A stretch of DNA of 64,000 nucleotides from Polyangiaceae bacterium (GTDB taxonomy: Bacteria > Myxococcota_A > Polyangia > Polyangiales > Polyangiaceae). Both the position numbers and the translations under genes were made by a program. The stretch covers positions 62,001 to 126,000 of the forward strand of contig JADJYE010000033.1 of assembly GCA_016719945.1 (NCBI GenBank). The letters run 5' to 3'. The notes beneath the pieces were generated by a model that made no database searches, was not told the DNA's origin, and worked only from the letters and a program-made list of their open reading frames with translations. This document shows, piece by piece, positions 32,145 through 41,326 of this stretch (position 1 is the stretch's first letter; each line of letters starts with the position of its first letter).

Positions 32145-33160
32145 CCCGAGTGTCGTGCGCCCGGCCGCTCGTCGTTCTTATCACCCTCGCCGGGCTCGGC
32201 TGCGGCACGGAGTGCCTGCGCATCGAAGATCTCGAGATCCCCGAGCAGCCGGTCGCGCTCTATCGAGGGCAGCTCCCGCCCGCCTCCGGGACCGTCGCGA
32301 TCCTCGGCGACACCCAGCGGACGTCCTGGCAAGAGTGCACCATCGGTCGTGAGGTCAACGACCGCGAGCAACTCGTCTTGCTCGAGTCGCTCCGAAGAGC
32401 CTCACCCGACCTCGTCGTGCTCGTCGGCGACGCGGTGTTCGACGGCAGCTCAGCGGGTCATTGGAGCTACTTCGACCGGCTCATGCGCGGCCTGAGAGAG
32501 GACGATGTCTCCATCCTCCCGGCGCTCGGCAACCACGACTATTGGGGCGCCAACGAGCGGGCGCTCGCTCGCGTCCGCGAGCGGTTCCCCAGGCTCTCGG
32601 CGCAGACCTGGTACGCGGACGTCTGGGGCTCGGTGGGGATGATCTGGCTCGACTCCAACGTCGCGGACGTGGGCGATGGCTGGGACGCTCAACGGCGGTG
32701 GTTCGAGACGACGCTCGCCGACTTCGACGCCCGGCCCGAGGTGCGTGGCGTCCTCGTGTTCCTCCACCACCCGCCCTACACGAACAGCACCGTCATCGCG
32801 CCCGACGAGGCCGTACGGTCGGCGTTCGTCGGCCCGTTCTGCGACAGCCACAAGACGCTGGCGATGTTCAGCGGGCACGCCCATGGCTACGAGCGCTTCG
32901 AGCGCGGCGCGGCCGAGGGGTGCGGCGCGCGAACGCGCCAGCTCATCGTCTCGGGAGGGGGAGGGGGCCCCCGGCCGTCGTCGCTCCGACAGGGCGCCGA
33001 GACGGGGCAGCAAGACGCCTTCGTCTCGCCTGCACCGCGGCCCTTCAACTACGTGCTGCTCACCCAGAGCGAGCGCGGCCTCTCGGCGCGTGTGGTCGGG
33101 CTCGACAGCGCAGAGCGCGAGACCCGCGAGATCGAGCGCTACGAGCTCGCCTTCGAGTGA
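32141..33160 (+). CDS. Metallophosphatase lipoprotein
   Basis: A 339-residue calcineurin-like phosphoesterase. Motifs in order: GDTQ (replacing the usual GDxH, so the first metal ligand is an Asp plus Gln), VGDAVFDG, GNHDYWG, VFLHHPPY and GHAHGYER. The signal peptide ends in lipobox GLGC, placing it outside the cytoplasm. A Gly-rich stretch SGGGGGPRP lies between metal motifs and the C-terminal domain. Start TTG 32141 overlaps the previous stop; GTG 32150 is an alternative. Substrate unknown. Confidence 0.87.
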   Translation: MTRVSCARPLVVLITLAGLGCGTECLRIEDLEIPEQPVALYRGQLPPASGTVAILGDTQRTSWQECTIGREVNDREQLVLLESLRRASPDLVVLVGDAVFDGSSAGHWSYFDRLMRGLREDDVSILPALGNHDYWGANERALARVRERFPRLSAQTWYADVWGSVGMIWLDSNVADVGDGWDAQRRWFETTLADFDARPEVRGVLVFLHHPPYTNSTVIAPDEAVRSAFVGPFCDSHKTLAMFSGHAHGYERFERGAAEGCGARTRQLIVSGGGGGPRPSSLRQGAETGQQDAFVSPAPRPFNYVLLTQSERGLSARVVGLDSAERETREIERYELAFE

Positions 33161-33239
33161 GGTCGCCTCAGGCGCGCCCCGCGCGGCGCGTCCTGTCCTC
33201 GCCGTCGTCGGTTACCCTGCTAGGACCGAAGCATCCCAG

Positions 33240-33881
33240 ATGGATCTCGATCCCGCCCTCGCGCCCACCCACTTCATCGACTCCGATCACCCGGTTGTGC
33301 TCGCCTTCGCTCGCGAGGCGACGGCCGGCGCGCAGACGGAGCGCGAGAAGGCCTCCGCCCTCTTCCGCGCCGTTCGGGATCGGCTGCGGTACGACCCGTA
33401 CACCGTCACCGGTGATCCGGAGGACTACCGCGCGAGCACCATCCTCACGCGCGACCGGGCGTATTGTGTGCCGAAGGCGATCGCGCTCGTCGCGGTGGCG
33501 CGGGCTTCGGGCATTGCAGCCTGGCTCGGGTTTTCGGACGTCAGAAACCACCTCGCGAGCGAGAAGCTCCGCGCCGCGATGGGCACCGACCTCTTCGTCT
33601 ACCACGGCTACGCCGCGCTCCGCGTGGACGGGGTCGTGCGAAAAGCGAGCCCCGCCTTCAACGCCGAGCTCTGCGCGCGCTTCGGTGTTCCGCCGCTCGA
33701 GTTCGACGGCTCGGGGGACGCCCTGCTCCACGCGTACGACGGTCAGGGACGACGCCACATGGAGTACCTCCGCGACCACGGCCTGTACCTCGAGCTCCCG
33801 CTCGAGGAGATGTTGCGCGCGTATGCGTTGACCTACGCGAGGACGTCCGCGTCGCGCGGCGACGACGCAGCGTTCGAATGA
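33240..33881 (+). CDS. Transglutaminase-like family protein
   Basis: A 213-residue cytoplasmic transglutaminase-like protein. The core appears as RDRLRYDPYT, then RAYCVPKAIALVAVARASGIAAWLGF with the catalytic Cys (~77), HGYAALRVDGVV with the likely His (~118), and ASPAFNAEL with the following Asp/Asn region. These proteins are usually proteases or amidases of the papain-like fold in bacteria. ATG at 33240. Upstream frame extension overlaps the metallophosphatase and is rejected. Confidence 0.82.
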   Translation: MDLDPALAPTHFIDSDHPVVLAFAREATAGAQTEREKASALFRAVRDRLRYDPYTVTGDPEDYRASTILTRDRAYCVPKAIALVAVARASGIAAWLGFSDVRNHLASEKLRAAMGTDLFVYHGYAALRVDGVVRKASPAFNAELCARFGVPPLEFDGSGDALLHAYDGQGRRHMEYLRDHGLYLELPLEEMLRAYALTYARTSASRGDDAAFE

Positions 33882-33915
33882 CCCAGTCGACTTCGGCCTG
33901 AGACGTCCCGATCGC

Positions 33916-34656
33916 TCAGCTCTTCACGAGCAGGCGGAACGTCGTCAGTCCGATCTGGGAGGCGGTGTACAGCACCTCGAAGAGGACCCGGTAGGGCGTC
34001 GTCTCGTCCGCGGCCAGCAAGAGGGCCGGACCTCCTGCCGCCGGCTTCACCGAAGCCACGCGGGCGTGCTCCTTGCGAAGGGCGTCGGCGAGCGGCACCA
34101 CGAACAGGCTCTGGGCGCCGTCGGGCTTGGCTGCCAGGGGGAGCCCCTCCGCGCCGAGGCTGCCGCTCGCGTAGGAGAGCACCGCCCCTCCGCCCTCGCC
34201 GACGCTCAGCTTCGTCTTCGAGATCAGCGTGAGGACATACTGCGGCGGGCGTCCGAGCGCGCCCGCGAGGCTCGGCGACGCGCCGCCGACCTTTCCATCG
34301 GGCGTGCGCCCGACGGTCACCCCGCGCGGCGGCGCGAACCGGAAGTCCCCGGGCTGGCTGGCGAGCGCGGCGTCGAGCGCGGCGACGACCTCGCCATAAG
34401 GGGTCTCCGCGTCGGCGGTCAGCACCAGCCTGCCCTCGTCGTCGCGCTCGATCGTCGCCCCTCGAGCGGCGCTCGCCGCGGGCGCTGTCGAGGCAGCGGC
34501 GTAGGCTGTCCCGTGGGGCGCCGCTGAAGCCCGCGACTCCGAGCTCACCACGGCCCCGTCCGGCGCGCCGCTCGGCCCGGCGGACGGCGCCTCCCGCGGG
34601 CCGCACGCGGGAGCCGCAAAGAGCAGCGCTAGCGCCGCGACTGAGCGGGGGCTCAT
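33916..34656 (-). CDS. Lipoprotein with two ExbD/TolR-like domains
   Basis: A 246-residue lipoprotein (lipobox AAPAC, Cys ~18), then an Ala/Ser-rich linker, then two periplasmic ExbD/TolR-like units: ERDDEGRLVLTADAETPYG (~70-120), and ALLLAADETTPYRVLFEVLYTASQIGLTTFRLL at the C-terminus. TETPYGEVVAALD in the first echoes TPYRVLFEVLYTA in the second. Normal ExbD has one transmembrane helix and one such domain; here a lipid anchor replaces the helix and the domain is doubled. It might bind peptidoglycan or siderophore-related partners. Converges on the transglutaminase gene. Transcribed away from M64 gene's downstream end. Confidence 0.72.
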   Translation of the reverse strand: MSPRSVAALALLFAAPACGPREAPSAGPSGAPDGAVVSSESRASAAPHGTAYAAASTAPAASAARGATIERDDEGRLVLTADAETPYGEVVAALDAALASQPGDFRFAPPRGVTVGRTPDGKVGGASPSLAGALGRPPQYVLTLISKTKLSVGEGGGAVLSYASGSLGAEGLPLAAKPDGAQSLFVVPLADALRKEHARVASVKPAAGGPALLLAADETTPYRVLFEVLYTASQIGLTTFRLLVKS

Positions 34657-34711
34657 CGAGGTCCCCAGCGTAGCGTCCCGGGCCCTCGACGATCGAGCGC
34701 GGCGCACGGGC

Positions 34712-36268
34712 TCAAGGCCTCAGCGGATCGGACTCGTTCGCGTACAGCGTGGCGCTCGACGTCTTGGGCGTGATCAGCTTCTGCTCGAGGTCCACGCCGG
34801 GGTCGTCGATCGTGGTGGTGTCGACGATCACGCCGAACCCTGGGCTCGTCGTGCGGAGCGTCGCCTCGGCGCCCGAGCCAACGAGTGTCCACCCGCTGCA
34901 AGAGGGGCCCTCCTGGTCGGGGCAGCGGACGAAGACGTCGCCGTTGGTCTGATTGCGGAGGGTGATGGCTCCCGTGGAGCCAGATGACGCCAGCGAGAAG
35001 TAGCGATCGATCTGCGCCTTGCACACGGCGCAGAAGGGGCTGCCGAGGTCTCGCATCTTGCACGTCTTCGAGGGCCGATAGGCCCCGGTCGTGCAGTGGT
35101 TCGCGCCGAGGAACGCGCCCACCGTCTGGCTCGAGGCCGACAGCGGGGTCGGCAGGGTGCTCGTCGTGAGCATGCTCGCCCACGGCAGGTGGTCGAGGTC
35201 ACTCGAGACGTTCGGACCGTCCTCGTAGTAGTCGCAGCGGTTACCGTCGTATTCGTCCGAGAGCTTGAACAGCGTATGCCCGAGCTCGTGGGCGAGGATG
35301 CCCGCGCTCTCGGCGTGCCTGGTGACGGTGACGACGCCGGTGGCCGGCGACGCGCAGCCGCCGTATTCGTCGTGGTTCGCCAGGATCACCACGGCCTCTG
35401 CGCCGACGGCTTCGCGCCGTGCGCGGATCGCCGCAAGCGCGCTCGCGCCGACCGAGGGCTCGAACATGACGCAGCGGCGAGGCCTCGCGCCGTCGTTCCC
35501 GAAGGAGAGCTCGAAGGCCGTGACGGGGTCCCGCTTGAGCACGGGATCGGCGACCCCCGACTGGGTGGACCGCACGTCCTGCCTGTGGACGCGGATCTTC
35601 GCCTTGTGCTTCGCATACCCGTCTTGGGCCATCAGCCGCGTCGTGAGCGCCGCCGCGTCCTGGCGGAACTTCGCGAGCTCGCCCTCGGTGTAGCCCTCGG
35701 CGACGATCAACAGATCGATCGCGCTCGAGGACTGCGATGCTTGGATCACGGTCGGCTGCCCGACGAGGTCGCGCGACGCGTCGATGAGCGCGCTCTCCCT
35801 CGTGCCCTCGAGCCGCGGCATGGGGGCCTGCCCGAGCTCGACCAGCTCTCCGCCGACAGGCTCGAGGAGGCGGATGTAGCCAGGCTCGTTGGGCAGATGG
35901 AGCGTCAAGACGCCGACGTCTCCGCGCGCGGCGTCGTCCTCGTGATCTTCGCCGTCTACGGCGCCCTCGGACCGCAGCGCTCGGGGGTCCTCGACCTTGC
36001 CCTCGGCGATGACCTGCCCGTCCGTATCCACGAGCTCCCAGCGGAGGATGGCGCCACGGGTCGGAGGCTGCGCGAGCGGTCCGCTCCCCGGCCTCAGCGA
36101 CAGGGCCTCGACCGCGCCGCCACGCAGCGCGAGGGTGACGACCACCGTCTCCGCTGTGGACTCGACCTCGTCGCTCGAGGGAGGCCCCGAGCTCGGCGCG
36201 CAGCCGTTCAGGAGCGACAGGGTCAGGGCGACGATGGACAGCCGGCGACCCACGCACCGAACGGGCAT
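34712..36268 (-). CDS. M64-family (IgA peptidase) metallopeptidase lipoprotein
   Basis: A 518-residue secreted peptidase of the M64 family. The zinc motif is HELGHTLFKLSDEY, with the family's downstream TGAYRPSKTCKMRDL and PFCAVCK segments. N-terminal ~30 residues form a signal with lipobox LNGC. A ~130-residue beta-rich N-terminal domain precedes the catalytic domain (~185-400), and ~100 C-terminal residues form a further beta domain. M64 members include Clostridium IgA protease; substrate here is unknown. It is followed on the same strand by the ExbD-domain lipoprotein, 55 bp away, and so may be co-transcribed. Confidence 0.9.
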   Translation of the reverse strand: MPVRCVGRRLSIVALTLSLLNGCAPSSGPPSSDEVESTAETVVVTLALRGGAVEALSLRPGSGPLAQPPTRGAILRWELVDTDGQVIAEGKVEDPRALRSEGAVDGEDHEDDAARGDVGVLTLHLPNEPGYIRLLEPVGGELVELGQAPMPRLEGTRESALIDASRDLVGQPTVIQASQSSSAIDLLIVAEGYTEGELAKFRQDAAALTTRLMAQDGYAKHKAKIRVHRQDVRSTQSGVADPVLKRDPVTAFELSFGNDGARPRRCVMFEPSVGASALAAIRARREAVGAEAVVILANHDEYGGCASPATGVVTVTRHAESAGILAHELGHTLFKLSDEYDGNRCDYYEDGPNVSSDLDHLPWASMLTTSTLPTPLSASSQTVGAFLGANHCTTGAYRPSKTCKMRDLGSPFCAVCKAQIDRYFSLASSGSTGAITLRNQTNGDVFVRCPDQEGPSCSGWTLVGSGAEATLRTTSPGFGVIVDTTTIDDPGVDLEQKLITPKTSSATLYANESDPLRP

Positions 36269-36466
36269 GCCGCCCTCTCAGCAAGCGATGTGCCGCGCCC
36301 GCCCCTGCCAGATCTTCGCTGAAGATCGGACGAACACGCTGGGAGCGGTCCAGGTGCGCGCCTCCCGGGCGGGCGGAGACTGGATCATTTCTCCCACCAC
36401 CGATCGGCGCTCGAGACGCGCCGACAGCCCGGCGTCGAACCGTCGCGAGCTCTGGTCCCGTTGGAC

Positions 36467-37297
36467 ATGTCTTGCGTCGGTCCTCGTGCGCTGGCCCTCG
36501 TGCTCATCGTCGCTTGCGGTGACAGCGCCGACGGCTCGGGCGCGTCCAGCTCGAGCGGTGGAGCAGGTGGCGCGGGCGAGGGGGCGACTGGAGCGGGCGC
36601 GTCCAGCTCCGGGGGTGGACCCCTGCAGGGAGGCGCGGCCGCAGGGGGCGCAGGCGAAGGGGGAGCGCTCCCCGCGTACGCGACGTTCCACCTCAACTAC
36701 ACACAGGACAAAGACTGGTCGAAGTGCGCCGAACGCGACTTCGTCGTCTTCGATCTGCTCGACACGCCCGCGGCCGACTTCACCACGTGCGCGGACATGG
36801 GCGCGCAGATGCTCTGCTACTTCTCCTCGCAATACGAAGAGTGGCGCGACGACGCGGACAGCTTCGGCGCGCTCGGCGAGATGCTCGACGGCTGGCCCGG
36901 CGAATATTGGGTCGACCCCACAGACCCCCAGAACTTCGCGGTGATGACGGCCCGCCTCGACGTCGCGCTCGAGAAGGGCTGCGCCGGCATCGACCTCGAC
37001 AACATCGATCGCGACGGCCACGAGGACTACGTCAGCGCGATCTTCTCGGCAGCTCGAGACCGTGGCCTCTTGGTCTCCCAGAAGAACGGCATCGAGAAGA
37101 TCGAGCTGTTCTGGGATCTCGTCGACCTCTACCAGAACGAGCAGTGCCAGGAGTACGACGAGTGCCAGGCCTACGAAGGGCTCGGCCGCCCGGTGCACAA
37201 CATCGAGTACCAGCCGTGCTCGACCTACCCGTATATGTACTCGCACCGCAAGGACGTCGACGCGATGGACGCGTGGGAAGAGGCTTGCGCTCGATAG
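36467..37297 (+). CDS. GH114-like (endo-alpha-1,4-polygalactosaminidase) lipoprotein
   Basis: A 276-residue lipoprotein: short signal with lipobox IVAC, a ~55-residue Gly/Ala/Ser tether, and a TIM-barrel GH114/TM1410-type domain. Key segments are ATFHLNYTQDKDW, DMGAQMLCYFSSQYEEWRDDA, GCAGIDLDNID (the predicted catalytic Asp strand) and QKNGIEKIELFWDLVDLYQNEQCQEYDEC. It probably cleaves galactosaminoglycan or a related exopolysaccharide. ATG 36467 chosen over an in-frame TTG 6 bp earlier. The ~190-bp gap upstream divides it from the divergent M64 gene. Confidence 0.82.
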   Translation: MSCVGPRALALVLIVACGDSADGSGASSSSGGAGGAGEGATGAGASSSGGGPLQGGAAAGGAGEGGALPAYATFHLNYTQDKDWSKCAERDFVVFDLLDTPAADFTTCADMGAQMLCYFSSQYEEWRDDADSFGALGEMLDGWPGEYWVDPTDPQNFAVMTARLDVALEKGCAGIDLDNIDRDGHEDYVSAIFSAARDRGLLVSQKNGIEKIELFWDLVDLYQNEQCQEYDECQAYEGLGRPVHNIEYQPCSTYPYMYSHRKDVDAMDAWEEACAR

Positions 37298-37304
37298 GTC
37301 AGCG

Positions 37305-37757
37305 ATGAGTCATTGGAAGGCCGCGACGGCGGTCGGGCTGTGCGCCACGGCGCTGGTCGCTGCGCGCGAGGCGCGCGCAGATGAAGTCGGTTTGCCCCCT
37401 GCGCGGGACGCGGCAGCAACGCTCGAGCCGCCTCCGCCACCCCCTCCCGTTTCGAGCACGCCCCTCGTGGCCGGCGGCGTCACCGTGCTCTCGCTCGGGG
37501 TCGGCGCGCTCGTCGGCGACGGCTTCGCGATCGCGAGCACCCTCGAGTCCGGGAGCTGCCCCAAGGGGGACGGTGAGCCGGTCGACTGCGGCTCTGCCTT
37601 CTTCGGCGAGGTGTTCCTCACCGCGGCCGGGCTTGCAGGCGTGATCGGAGGCAGCGTCATGATCGCGAGCGGCGCCCGCAGCGATGCCCCCGAGGGACCC
37701 GGCGCGGTGCGCGTCGGTGTCGGGCCCGGAGGCGGCTGGGCCCAGGTGGCTTGGTGA
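37305..37757 (+). CDS. Small exported membrane protein
   Basis: A 150-residue protein: signal peptide with cleavage near ARA-DE (~26), a Pro-rich patch, and two Gly/Ala-rich hydrophobic segments (~55-75 and ~103-122). It begins 7 bp after the GH114-like gene and has only a Pro-rich/two-helix layout in common with larger proteins nearby (5556-6719). No family recognised. May be co-transcribed with the glycosidase. Confidence 0.7.
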   Translation: MSHWKAATAVGLCATALVAAREARADEVGLPPARDAAATLEPPPPPPPVSSTPLVAGGVTVLSLGVGALVGDGFAIASTLESGSCPKGDGEPVDCGSAFFGEVFLTAAGLAGVIGGSVMIASGARSDAPEGPGAVRVGVGPGGGWAQVAW

Positions 37758-37851
37758 GCCGCCCCGGCGCTCCCTGACGCGCGTCTCTCGCGGAGCGCCG
37801 AGAACTGCCTGCGGGCGAGCGCGTCGGGTACCATGCCCGCAGGTCCCCCTG

Positions 37852-38879
37852 ATGACGTCGTTCGAGCACCACCCGCGCGCGACGCGCGCCTCCTCTCGAC
37901 GCTGCATGGTGTCGGCGTTCGTGCTCGCGTCGCTCTGGGCGGCGTCCTCTGCGTCGGCCCAAGACCCGGCGGCGCGCGTCCTCGCGCAGGAGGGCAAGGC
38001 CCTGGTCGACGCCGGCAAGTTCGACCTGGGTTGCCCCAAGCTCGAAGAGGCGTGGAGGCTCGACCCGCAGCTGCTCGGGGCCGGGTTCAGCCTCGGCGAG
38101 TGTCACGAGCGCAGCGGCAAGCTCGCCAGCGCTTGGACCGTATTCATGAGCGTCGCCGGCAAGGCGGCTGCGCGCGGTGAGGCGCGAGCCGCAGAGGCGC
38201 AAGCGCGCGCGGACAAGCTCAAGCCGAAGCTCTCGACGCTCACGATCGAGGTGCCCGCGGACGTCGCAGGCGCGCCGGGGCTCGAGGTGAAGCTGGGGGA
38301 CAAACCCGTGAGCTCGAGCCTCTTCGGGACGCCGATCCCCCGCGACGGCGGGAGCGTCACGGTCGTGGTGACAGCGTCCGGAAGGCCGCCGTGGAGCAAG
38401 CAGGTGGACGTCCCCTCGGAGGGCGGGAAGATCGACGTCGTCGCGCAGCTCGGCAGCACCGGCTCGTCCGATGCGCCGCCTTCCGGTGGCGGCGGCGATC
38501 AGCCCCCCGACCCCTCGGGGTCCACGTTCTGGAAGCCGCTGCGGATCGGCGGCGTCGCAGCGTTGAGCCTGGGAGCGGTCGGCCTCGGTCTCGGCGCGAC
38601 CTTCGGCGTCCTGGCCATGCAGAAGCGCGACGAGAGCAACGAGGCGGGGGCTGCGACCCCGACACGAACTTCTGCTCGAGCTCGGCCGGTGTCGACCTGC
38701 GCTCGGAGTCGCTGCTCTACGGGGATGTCTCGACGGCGATGTTCGTCGTCGGGGGCGTCGCCGCCGCAGCCGGGGTCGTGATGATGGTGGTCCCGCTCTC
38801 CGACGAGCCCACGGCTGGCTCCACCGCCCGCGTGCTCATCGGGCCGACCTCGGTGGCGCTGGAGGGCAGCTTCCAATGA
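37852..38879 (+). CDS. TPR/PEGA-type protein with C-terminal TM, frameshifted
   Basis: Signal peptide (cleavage near ASA-QD, ~37), a tetratricopeptide-like helical region (~38-110), a PEGA-like beta domain with VEVPADVAGAPGLEVKLGDKPV, a Gly/Pro-rich linker, then hydrophobic segments. The frame is broken at the G run 38646-38650: downstream residues resume in another frame (CDPDTNFCSSSAGVDLRSE) to a stop at 38879. Restoring one G yields a 342-residue protein ending in a second TM and ALEGSF. The stop overlaps the next ATG (ATGA). Such genes are common in Polyangiales; function unknown. Confidence 0.8.
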
Positions 38880-39742
38880 GCGACCGCGCGCTGTGGCTCG
38901 CAGCGATCGGGCTCTCGTGCTTCGGCTGCAACCTCGTCCTCGGAACCGAGGAAGGGGTGCTGTCCGGCGGCGCCGGGACCGGCGCCGGTCCCACGACGGG
39001 CGGAGGAGGAGAGGGCGTGGGCGCCGGGCCGACCGGCGGCTCAGGCGGAGAGGGGGGCGCGGTCGAGGGGTGCGAGCTGGCGTCCGACTGCCCCGATCGC
39101 ACGGACTGCTTCGATCCTGACTGCGTCGGCGGAGCGTGCCTCGGCGTCCCTTCACCGGAAGGCACCACGTGTGGGCGCTCGGGCGCTCTGACGTGCGACG
39201 GCGAAGGCACCTGCGTCGGCTGCCTCGTCGAGAGCGACTGCGGCACCGACACCGCGTGCGCGGACACCTCGTGCCTCCCGGGTGGGCAATGCGAGACGGC
39301 CTACCTCCCCGGCACCATCGTCGCAGACCCCACGATGGGTGATTGTTTGGCGCTCGGGTGCGTCGAAGGCCAGCCCGACCCGGTCGCGGTCGCCGACGAC
39401 AGCGACGTGCCGGTCGACGGCGACGAGTGCACCTCGGACGTCTGCACGAGCGGCGTCCCATCCAACCCGCTCTTGCCTGAAGGCACGACGTGCGAGCTCG
39501 GCGTCTGTCTGGTGGACGGCTCGTGCGGCTGTGACGGCGCCACCGATTGCACCCTGAGCTCGGCCGGCTCGACCTGCCTCGCGAGCGACGTGTGCGGCTG
39601 CACGAGCGACTTCCAATGCGCCTTCAGCCCCTGGGGTGAACAGTGCCTCGGCATGACCGACACCTGCGGCTGCAACGGCCAAGGTGACTGCGACAACGGC
39701 GAGGTCTGCGACCTCGTCACCGACCGTTGCGTCACCCCGTGA
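38876..39742 (+). CDS. Cys-rich lipoprotein, paralogue of 41326-42126
   Basis: A 288-residue lipoprotein; signal ends in SCFGC (Cys ~18), immediately followed by NLVLGTEEGVLSGG. After a Gly-rich tether come about 25 cysteines in short loops such as GCLVESDCGTDTACADTSC and ECTSDVCTSG, then repeats CGCTSDFQC and CGCNGQGDCDNGEVC. The segment order matches the lipoprotein at 41326-42126 throughout. ATG overlaps the frameshifted gene's stop. It precedes the Ser/Thr kinase by 54 bp. Likely an exported disulfide-rich surface protein. Confidence 0.82.
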   Translation: MSDRALWLAAIGLSCFGCNLVLGTEEGVLSGGAGTGAGPTTGGGGEGVGAGPTGGSGGEGGAVEGCELASDCPDRTDCFDPDCVGGACLGVPSPEGTTCGRSGALTCDGEGTCVGCLVESDCGTDTACADTSCLPGGQCETAYLPGTIVADPTMGDCLALGCVEGQPDPVAVADDSDVPVDGDECTSDVCTSGVPSNPLLPEGTTCELGVCLVDGSCGCDGATDCTLSSAGSTCLASDVCGCTSDFQCAFSPWGEQCLGMTDTCGCNGQGDCDNGEVCDLVTDRCVTP

Positions 39743-39796
39743 TCCTGTGAGCTCGGGTCGCGCCTCTGCTACCCTGGCGAGGGGAAGCAATCTTCG

Positions 39797-41326
39797 ATGG
39801 CGCAAGCGGAGCTCAACGTTCGTCCGGGCGAGATCCTCGCCGGCAAGTACGCGGTAGAGCGCGTGCTCGGCCAGGGCGGGATGGGCGCGGTGCTCGCGGT
39901 CCGGCACGTCATGCTCGACGAACGCCGCGCGCTGAAGCTCATGCTGCCGAGCGCGATGGGCGGTCACCAGGCGGTCGAGCGGTTCGTCCGCGAGGCGCGC
40001 GCCGCAGCGCGGCTGAAGAGCGACCACGTCACGAGGGTCCACGACGTCGGTCTCCTGCCCACCGGCCAGCCCTACATCGAGATGGAGCTGCTCGAGGGCC
40101 AGGACCTCTCGACCATCCTGGCGACCCGCGGTCCTCTGCCCGCAGCCGAGGTCGTCGGGTGGATGCTCCAGGTCTGCGAGGCGCTGCAAGAGGCTCACGC
40201 GTCGGGGGTGGTGCACCGCGATCTGAAGCCCGCGAACCTCTTCCTCACGCATCGCCCCAACGGCGCCGAGTGCATCAAGGTGCTCGATTTCGGGGTCGCG
40301 AAGATCCAGGGCGCGCAGGACACGAGCCTGACGACGACGGGCACCGCGCTCGGCTCGCCCCTCTACATGTCGCCGGAGCAGATGTACGGCGCGAGCCACG
40401 CCGAGCCCCGCAGCGATATCTGGTCGCTCGGCGTCATCATGTTCCAGCTGCTCACGCAGAAGGTGCCGTTCAACGGCGAGTCGGTCACCGCGGTCGCGCT
40501 CGCCGTCGTCAACATGCCGACGCCCTCGGTCGCCGCGCTGCGAGGCGATCTCCCCCCCGCGCTCGAAGCTGTCGTGATGCGTTGCCTCCAGAAGCCCACC
40601 GCCGCGCGGTACGGCAGCGCCGCGGAGCTCGCCGCCGCCCTTCGGGCCGCGCGCGATGGCGGCCCCGCTGTCGATGCGAGCCCGGCGTCGTCCCACCCGG
40701 CGCTCCCGTCCCAATCGGGCGCCGCTGCGTACGGGCTCGGGGGAGAGGGGCCGGCGAGCCAGGCGTTTCGCCCGCCCGCCCCGTCGCTGTCGGCCTTGCT
40801 CCCGGCCTCTGCAGCGCCACTCTCGGGCACGGCGATCGTCCCGCCGCCAGCGGGCGTGGGCGCGCCCCCTCCCGCTCAAAATGCCAGCACCTTCGACACG
40901 CCCGTCTCGATCATGCCTCGGCCGCAGGCGCGCCGCCGTGTCGTCGTCCCCCTGCTGGTCGGCCTCTCGGTCGCGGCGGTAGGCCTGCTGGGGGCGGTGA
41001 TCTACATCGCGCGAACACCTTCGGCGGAGCCGGGCGCGACGCCCTCCAGCTCCGAGTCGGCTCCCCTCGCACCAGCGGCGAAGGCGTCTGCCACGGCGAT
41101 CGCCGCGAGCGCCGACGTCTCGGTCCCGGCGACCTCGAGCGCGCTCGCCTCCACCTCGCAGACCGCGCTCGCCGTCGCCGACGGCGCCAGTTCGAGCGTC
41201 TCGCCGTCGTCGAGCGGCAAGAGCGCGACCACGACCAAGGCGTCCGACCCGCAGCCTCCCCGCACCGCGACGGCCGTCACCACGACGACGACCAAAAAAG
41301 GTGGCGGCTTCACAGGAGTCGATTGA
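39797..41326 (+). CDS. Ser/Thr protein kinase with C-terminal TM
   Basis: A 509-residue PknB-type kinase. N-terminal kinase domain: GQGGMGAVLAVRH (glycine loop), RALKLML (Lys), VVHRDLKPANLFL (catalytic loop), VLDFGVAK (DFG) and SPLYMSPEQM, then DIWSLGVIMFQLLT. A Pro/Ala/Ser-rich linker (~275-365) leads to one TM helix (RVVVPLLVGLSVAAVGLLGAV at ~385-405) and a short Ser/Thr/Ala extracytoplasmic tail with no sensor domain. It sits between two paralogous Cys-rich lipoproteins; its stop overlaps the next ATG (TGATG). Transduction of an envelope signal is inferred. Confidence 0.93.
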   Translation: MAQAELNVRPGEILAGKYAVERVLGQGGMGAVLAVRHVMLDERRALKLMLPSAMGGHQAVERFVREARAAARLKSDHVTRVHDVGLLPTGQPYIEMELLEGQDLSTILATRGPLPAAEVVGWMLQVCEALQEAHASGVVHRDLKPANLFLTHRPNGAECIKVLDFGVAKIQGAQDTSLTTTGTALGSPLYMSPEQMYGASHAEPRSDIWSLGVIMFQLLTQKVPFNGESVTAVALAVVNMPTPSVAALRGDLPPALEAVVMRCLQKPTAARYGSAAELAAALRAARDGGPAVDASPASSHPALPSQSGAAAYGLGGEGPASQAFRPPAPSLSALLPASAAPLSGTAIVPPPAGVGAPPPAQNASTFDTPVSIMPRPQARRRVVVPLLVGLSVAAVGLLGAVIYIARTPSAEPGATPSSSESAPLAPAAKASATAIAASADVSVPATSSALASTSQTALAVADGASSSVSPSSSGKSATTTKASDPQPPRTATAVTTTTTKKGGGFTGVD

